Source: Gaiellasilicea sp046594445
GTDB taxonomy: Bacteria; Actinomycetota; Thermoleophilia; Gaiellales; Gaiellaceae
Assembly: GCA_046594445.1 (NCBI GenBank)
Contig: JBKJSM010000126.1
Coordinates: 1 to 8,710, forward strand
Direction of reading: 5' to 3'
Length of the DNA stretch: 8,710 nucleotides
Shown here in pieces: positions 5,464-8,710 of this stretch (position 1 is its first letter; each line of letters opens with the position of its first letter). The notes under the pieces are model-generated. The model was not told the origin of the DNA. It did not search any database and was given only the letters and a program-made list of their open reading frames with translations. Both the position numbers and the translations under genes were made by a program.

Positions 5464-7092
5464 ATGGCTCACAAGGAGCTCAAGTTCGGCGAGGAGGCAC
5501 GGCGCTCACTCGAGCGTGGCGTGAACATCCTCGCCGACGCAGTCAAGGTGACGCTCGGCCCGAAGGGCCGCTACGTCGTCCTGGACAAGAAGTTCGGCGC
5601 GCCGACGATCACCAACGACGGCGTCACCATCGCCCGCGAGATCGAGGTCGAGGATGCGTTCGAGAACCAGGGCGCCCAGCTCGTCCGCGAGGTTGCCACG
5701 GCGACCAACGACGTCGCCGGCGACGGCACGACGACCGCGACCGTGCTCGCCCAGGCGATCGTGCGCGAGGGCCTGAAGAACGTGGCCGCCGGCGCGAATC
5801 CGATGGGGATCAAGCGGGGCATCGAGGCGGCCGTCGAGGCCGTCGTCGAGGATCTGAAGAAGCAGTCGAAGGCAGTCTCGGGCAAGGAGGACATCGCCCG
5901 GGTCGCCACCATCTCCGCGCGCGAGCGCGAGATCGGCGACGTGATCGCGGACGCGATCGAGAAGGTCGGCAAGGACGGCGTCGTGAACGTCGAGGAGGGC
6001 CAGACGTTCGGCCTCGAGCTCGAGTTCACAGAGGGCATGCAGTTCGACAAGGGCTACCTCTCGCCGTACATGGTCACGGACGCCGAGCGCATGGAGGCCG
6101 TGCTCGACGATCCGGCCATCCTGGTCGCGAACCAGAAGATCGGCGCCGTCAAGGACCTCCTGCCCGTGCTCGAGCAGGTGATCCAGGCCGGTCGCTCGCT
6201 GCTGATCGTGGCGGAGGACGTGGAGGGCGAGGCGCTCGCGACGATCATCGTCAACAAGCTCCGCGGCACCTTCACCGCCGTCGCCGTCAAGGCGCCGGGC
6301 TTCGGCGACCGCCGCAAGCGCATGCTCGAGGACATCGCGATCCTCACAGGCGCCGAGGTGATCACCGAGGAGCTCGGGCTCAAGCTCGAGAACACCAAGC
6401 TGACCCAGCTCGGCAAGGCTCGCAAGATCGTGATCGACAAGGACTCGACCACGATCATCGACGGCGCCGGCGAGGGTGACGCGATCAAGGCTCGGATCAA
6501 GCAGCTGAAGGCGGAGATCGAGAACACCGACTCCGACTTCGACCGCGAGAAGCTCCAGGAGCGGCTCGCGAAGCTGGCCGGCGGCGTCGCCGTCGTCAAG
6601 GTCGGCGCTGCGACCGAGACCGAGATGAAGGAGAAGAAGCATCGCGTCGAGGACGCGCTGCAGGCAACCCGCGCAGCCCTCGAGGAGGGCATCGTGCCGG
6701 GCGGCGGCGTCGCGCTGCTGCAGTCGGTCAACGCGATCAAGCTCGACACCTTCGAGGGCGACGAGAAGACGGGCGCGCAGATCATCCGCCGCGCGCTCGA
6801 GGAGCCGCTGCGCCAGCTCGCCTACAACGCCGGGCTCGAGGGCTCGGTCGTCGTCAACCAGGTTCGCTCGGCCACCAAGGGCCAGGGCCTGAACGTCGAC
6901 ACCGGGGAGGTCGAAGACCTGGTCAAGGCCGGGATCATCGATCCGACGATGGTCACGCGCTCGGCGCTGCAGAACGCCGCGTCGATCGCGAAGAACATCC
7001 TCACGACCGAGGCGATCGTCGCCGAGGCGCCCGAGAAGGGCGGCATGGGCGGCGGCATGCCGGACATGGGCGGCATGGGCGGGATGATGTAA
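5464..7092 (+). CDS. groEL: GroEL, 60 kDa chaperonin
   Basis: A 542-residue subunit of the double-ring cage that folds proteins with GroES and ATP. Typical segments are all present: TLGPKGRYVVLD (30-41), the ATP motif GDGTTTATV (86-94) with D87, the apical peptide-binding region (about 190-375), PGFGDRRKRMLEDIA (278-292), and EDALQATRAALEEG with the catalytic aspartate D397 (396-409), then IVPGGGVALL. The C-terminus is a flexible Gly-Met tail of GGM repeats ending in MM, the classic type. It is not the His-rich tail seen in many actinobacterial GroEL1 copies, which suggests that this is the main housekeeping chaperonin. The AGGAGGA ribosome site at 5448-5454 lies 9 bases before ATG. The gene is under the CIRCE-controlled promoter with groES and ends in a strong hairpin. 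Confidence 0.98.
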   Translation: MAHKELKFGEEARRSLERGVNILADAVKVTLGPKGRYVVLDKKFGAPTITNDGVTIAREIEVEDAFENQGAQLVREVATATNDVAGDGTTTATVLAQAIVREGLKNVAAGANPMGIKRGIEAAVEAVVEDLKKQSKAVSGKEDIARVATISAREREIGDVIADAIEKVGKDGVVNVEEGQTFGLELEFTEGMQFDKGYLSPYMVTDAERMEAVLDDPAILVANQKIGAVKDLLPVLEQVIQAGRSLLIVAEDVEGEALATIIVNKLRGTFTAVAVKAPGFGDRRKRMLEDIAILTGAEVITEELGLKLENTKLTQLGKARKIVIDKDSTTIIDGAGEGDAIKARIKQLKAEIENTDSDFDREKLQERLAKLAGGVAVVKVGAATETEMKEKKHRVEDALQATRAALEEGIVPGGGVALLQSVNAIKLDTFEGDEKTGAQIIRRALEEPLRQLAYNAGLEGSVVVNQVRSATKGQGLNVDTGEVEDLVKAGIIDPTMVTRSALQNAASIAKNILTTEAIVAEAPEKGGMGGGMPDMGGMGGMM

Positions 7093-7095
7093 CAG

Positions 7096-7120
7096 ACGGG
7101 GGAAACCATGTTTCCCCCGT
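7096..7120 (+). terminator. Terminator of the groESL operon
   Basis: ACGGGGGAAAC and GTTTCCCCCGT form a perfect 11-bp stem with a CAT loop, 3 bases after the groEL stop. A pyrimidine-rich stretch with CTTCTTTCTC follows about 8 bases later rather than at once, so it is strong as a hairpin but imperfect as a textbook intrinsic terminator. Confidence 0.75.
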
Positions 7121-7170
7121 GAGCCCCCTTCTTTCTCGCGAGCGCGAGAGGGATGTGGGGTTGGGCTCTC

Positions 7171-7312
7171 GCCGGGCAAAGCCCGGCTCCGCCCGACACA
7201 GTCGGCTCCAGGGCCGGCGCAAGGACTGAAGGGCCGGCCGCGTGCCGGCCCTTCGTCGTTCTCCGTTCGCGAGGCGCTGGCATTCTCGGCCGGAGCCCGG
7301 GCTTTGCCGGGC
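7171..7312. repeat. Inverted pair of REP-like palindromes
   Basis: The left unit GCCGGGC-AAA-GCCCGGC (7171-7187) is itself a perfect palindrome. The right unit GCCCGG-GCTTTG-CCGGGC (7295-7312) carries the reverse complement of the left. Bases 7175-7191 pair with 7291-7308 over 17 positions with one bulged base (C7298). The layout resembles the paired palindromic units of REP/BIME elements; whether it recurs in the genome cannot be seen here. Confidence 0.55.
7228..7254 (+). terminator. Strong hairpin between the REP-like units, possible second terminator
   Basis: GAAGGGCCGGC and GCCGGCCCTTC form a perfect 11-bp stem around a 5-base CGCGT loop. It is followed by GTCGTTCTCCGTTC, only modestly T-rich. 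It may be a back-up terminator for groESL or part of the repeat element. Confidence 0.5.
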
Positions 7313-7333
7313 GGGAGGGTTCCCCCACAAAGA

Positions 7334-7361
7334 GAAGACCGCGGAGGGGGCCGCGGTCTTC
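7334..7361 (-). terminator. Terminator of the molybdoenzyme gene
   Basis: GAAGACCGCGG and CCGCGGTCTTC form a perfect 11-bp stem with a 6-base loop. On the minus strand it is followed at once by TCTTTGTG, a fair U-tract, about 80 bases after the molybdoenzyme stop. This fits an intrinsic terminator for the leftward gene. Confidence 0.7.
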
Positions 7362-7442
7362 GAGGGGTGAAACTGGGGGAGGTGGGTAGCTCAGGTATCG
7401 GCGGCAGTTGCCCGGACTGTAGTCACCCGTTCGAGGGAACTG

Positions 7443-8072
7443 TTAGAAGCCGTACCGCTGCTCCTCGAACGGGTCGGCGTCGTTGTGGTAGCCGTAGCGC
7501 TCCCAGAAGCCGGGCTTGTCGGTCGCCGAGAGCTCGATCCCGCGCAGCCACTTCGCGCTCTTCCAGAAGTACTTGCCCGGGATCACGAGGCGGAGCGGCG
7601 CGCCGTGCTCGGCGGTCAGTGGCTCGCCGGTCGCGTGCGTGGCGAGCAGCGCGTGCTTGTCGCGCAGGAACCCGATCGGGACGTTGGCGGTGAAGCCCTG
7701 CTCGGCGTGCGCGATCGCGAAGCGGGCGCTCGGCTTCGGGCGCACCAGCGCTTCGAGCTCGCGCCAATGGATCCCCTCGAAGCTCATGTCGAACTTCGAC
7801 CAGCGGGTGACGCAGTGGATGTCCTGCACGTGACCGGTCCGCGGCAGCGCGTTCAGCTCCTCCCAGGAGAGCGACACCGGGCTCTCGACCTCGCCTGACA
7901 CCTCGAACGTCCAGGTGGCAAGGTCGATCGGGGGCACGGAGCCGGCGTGGAGCACAGGCCACTTCTCGGTCAGGTACTGGCCCGGCGGCAGGCGTGCGGG
8001 GTCGAAGCCGGCCTCGATCACCTTCTTTTCTGCCTTGGAGCGGAACACTGTCTCTACAGTAACCACCGACAT
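7443..8072 (-). CDS. Sulfite-oxidase-like molybdopterin-dependent oxidoreductase (cytosolic)
   Basis: A 209-residue protein consisting of a single molybdopterin-binding oxidoreductase domain of the sulfite oxidase/YedY superfamily. It starts with RSKAEKKVIEAG and the family-typical LPPGQYLTEKWPVLHAG (28-44). Next comes DLATWTFEVSGEV, then IHCVTRWSKFD (85-95), where C87 is the expected molybdenum ligand. GAPLRLVIPGKYFWKSAKWLRGIEL (157-181) and the ending GFWERYGYHNDADPFEEQRY (188-207) match the common actinobacterial sulfite-oxidase-like type. There is no twin-arginine signal and no heme or dimerisation domain, so it should be cytosolic and lack its own electron carrier; the true substrate is unknown. 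The ATG at 8072 overlaps the divergent ygfZ-like start. GTG at 8048 (codon 9) still keeps the whole domain and is a possible true start. No clear ribosome site supports the ATG. Confidence 0.9.
   Translation of the reverse strand: MSVVTVETVFRSKAEKKVIEAGFDPARLPPGQYLTEKWPVLHAGSVPPIDLATWTFEVSGEVESPVSLSWEELNALPRTGHVQDIHCVTRWSKFDMSFEGIHWRELEALVRPKPSARFAIAHAEQGFTANVPIGFLRDKHALLATHATGEPLTAEHGAPLRLVIPGKYFWKSAKWLRGIELSATDKPGFWERYGYHNDADPFEEQRYGF
8047..8060 (+). promoter_or_regulatory. Inverted repeat and possible -10 ahead of the YgfZ-like gene
   Basis: ACTGT-CTCT-ACAGT is a perfect 5-4-5 inverted repeat. Its right part contains TACAGT (8055-8060), a TAnnnT-type -10 that ends 10 bases before ATG 8071. 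With no Shine-Dalgarno visible, a leaderless or near-leaderless transcript is plausible. The site lies inside codons 5-9 of the divergent molybdoenzyme if that gene uses its ATG. No good -35 is spaced correctly (TTGGAG at 8035-8040 leaves only 14 bases). Confidence 0.35.
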
Positions 8073-8710
8073 GCGCGTCGCATTCCGCCCCCGCTCCTTC
8101 GTCCGCGTCTCCGGCCCCGCCGCCGAGGAGTACCTCGACCGGATGGTTTCGAATGACGTCTCGGCGCTTGGCCCCGGCGAGTCCTGCCAGGCGTTGCTGT
8201 TGACGCCTAAGGCGCGCGTGATCGCACCGCTCGTCGTGCTCCGCCGCGGGCACGAGGACTTCCTGCTGCTCACGGAGCCGGAGCTCGGCGATCGCGTTCG
8301 GGCCGAGCTCGTCCGCTCCCGCTTCGCAACGAAGGTGGAGATCGAGCCCGAGGAGCACACCGCGCACGTTGTCTTCGGTGGTGAGGGAATCCCGACCGAG
8401 GATTACGGTGAGCCTGCGGCCGAAGTGCTCGACGCAGAGGTCGGCGTGACCGTCGCCGCCGACGAGCTCGAGCTCTTGCGGATCCGGGCCGGCACCCCCG
8501 CCTGGGGGAAGGAGATCGACGACCGCGTCCTCCCTGCGGAAGCCGGCCTGACCGAGCGCGCGGTCAGCTTCACCAAGGGCTGTTACCCCGGCCAGGAGCC
8601 GGTGGCGCGGCTCCACTACCGCGGCCACGCGAACCGGACGCTGCGCCTGCTCAGGCTCGACGACGCACCCGAGGCCGAAACCGAGATCGTCTACGAGGGC
8701 AAGAGCGTCG
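8071..8710 (+). CDS. ygfZ: YgfZ/GcvT-like folate-binding protein, 3' end cut by window edge
   Basis: An open frame of 213 codons runs to the window edge. It begins RVAFRPRSFVRVSGPAAEEY and continues with RMVSNDVSALGPGES (24-38) and LLLTPKARVIAPLVVLRRG (42-60), the usual N-terminal folate-binding half. The hallmark K-G-C-Y-x-G-Q-E is intact at 169-176 (KGCYPGQE), followed by VARLHYRGHANRTLR. This motif defines the YgfZ branch, which works with tetrahydrofolate in making or repairing certain Fe-S enzymes; it is distinct from the glycine-cleavage T protein, which lacks the motif. The C-terminal barrel is beyond the window. The ATG is used because the protein starts at the expected place; there is no upstream ribosome site. 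It is divergent to the molybdoenzyme and the start codons overlap by two bases. Confidence 0.9.
   Translation, partial: MRVAFRPRSFVRVSGPAAEEYLDRMVSNDVSALGPGESCQALLLTPKARVIAPLVVLRRGHEDFLLLTEPELGDRVRAELVRSRFATKVEIEPEEHTAHVVFGGEGIPTEDYGEPAAEVLDAEVGVTVAADELELLRIRAGTPAWGKEIDDRVLPAEAGLTERAVSFTKGCYPGQEPVARLHYRGHANRTLRLLRLDDAPEAETEIVYEGKSV

Larger units (their letters stand above)
7093..7442. other. 350-base convergent spacer between groEL and the molybdoenzyme gene, rich in hairpins
   Basis: No convincing gene is seen here. Open frames on both strands lack ribosome sites and protein-like composition. The spacer instead holds three perfect 11-bp-stem hairpins (7096-7120, 7228-7254, 7334-7361), a pair of REP-like palindromes in inverted orientation (7171-7187 and 7295-7312), and an imperfect inverted repeat next to the molybdoenzyme stop (7405-7413 with 7435-7442). 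At least the first and last hairpins look like terminators for the two converging genes. Confidence 0.7.

Noticed and set aside
5506..7179. 557-residue minus-strand frame opposite groEL
   Set aside because: Antisense shadow of a highly conserved gene, with no ribosome site and repetitive Leu/Asp/Arg composition.
7153..7389. Small plus-strand open frame in the groEL downstream spacer
   Set aside because: It lies over hairpins and REP-like palindromes, has no ribosome site, and its residues reflect GC-rich repeats.
7380..7442. Possible tRNA (GGTAGCTCAGG and GTTCGA motifs)
   Set aside because: No matching D-stem, anticodon stem or acceptor stem can be formed with the expected spacing.
7423..8628. 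401-residue minus-strand frame across the molybdoenzyme and YgfZ-like genes
   Set aside because: Runs in a different frame through two recognisable genes on opposite strands; composition is shadow-like.

Overview
The window is high-GC, gene-dense bacterial DNA carrying mostly conserved core genes. Several features suggest an actinomycete, possibly of the class Thermoleophilia: strong G/C bias at third codon positions, a groES-groEL operon under a CIRCE operator, an actinobacterial-type cytosolic sulfite-oxidase-like molybdoenzyme, and a NUDIX-ASCH pair of actinobacterial type. The class assignment is an inference from protein style. No rRNA, tRNA, insertion sequence, CRISPR array, phage gene or integration site was recognised.

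Layout: (1) 1-3156, minus strand: a tightly packed operon read E1-alpha, E1-beta, E2 of a thiamine-diphosphate 2-oxo acid dehydrogenase complex (branched-chain or pyruvate type). The E2 gene runs off the left edge. (2) 3157-3217: a compact divergent promoter region. (3) 3218-4080, plus strand: a LURP-one/Tubby-like protein gene overlapping by one base a small double zinc-ribbon protein gene. (4) 4081-4161: convergent spacer with two hairpins. (5) 4162-4963, minus strand: a NUDIX hydrolase followed by an ASCH-domain protein. (6) 4964-5119: divergent control region with a sigma70-like promoter, a perfect CIRCE inverted repeat and extra small repeats. (7) 5120-7092, plus strand: groES and groEL. 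(8) 7093-7442: a 350-base convergent spacer with three perfect 11-bp-stem hairpins and a pair of inverted REP-like palindromes. (9) 7443-8072, minus strand: a sulfite-oxidase-like molybdopterin oxidoreductase. (10) 8071-8710, plus strand: the first 213 codons of a YgfZ/GcvT-like folate-binding protein, running off the right edge. Its start codon overlaps the divergent molybdoenzyme start codon within one CATG.

Functionally these are separate units rather than one system: carbon-acid oxidation to acyl-CoA, chaperonin-assisted folding under HrcA-type heat-shock control, nucleotide or RNA housekeeping (NUDIX/ASCH), a molybdenum redox enzyme, and an Fe-S-linked folate protein. No clearly new multi-gene system is visible. 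The items most worth a second look are the LURP-one plus zinc-ribbon pair, the REP-like inverted palindromes after groEL, the repeats flanking the groES promoter, and the overlapping divergent start codons.
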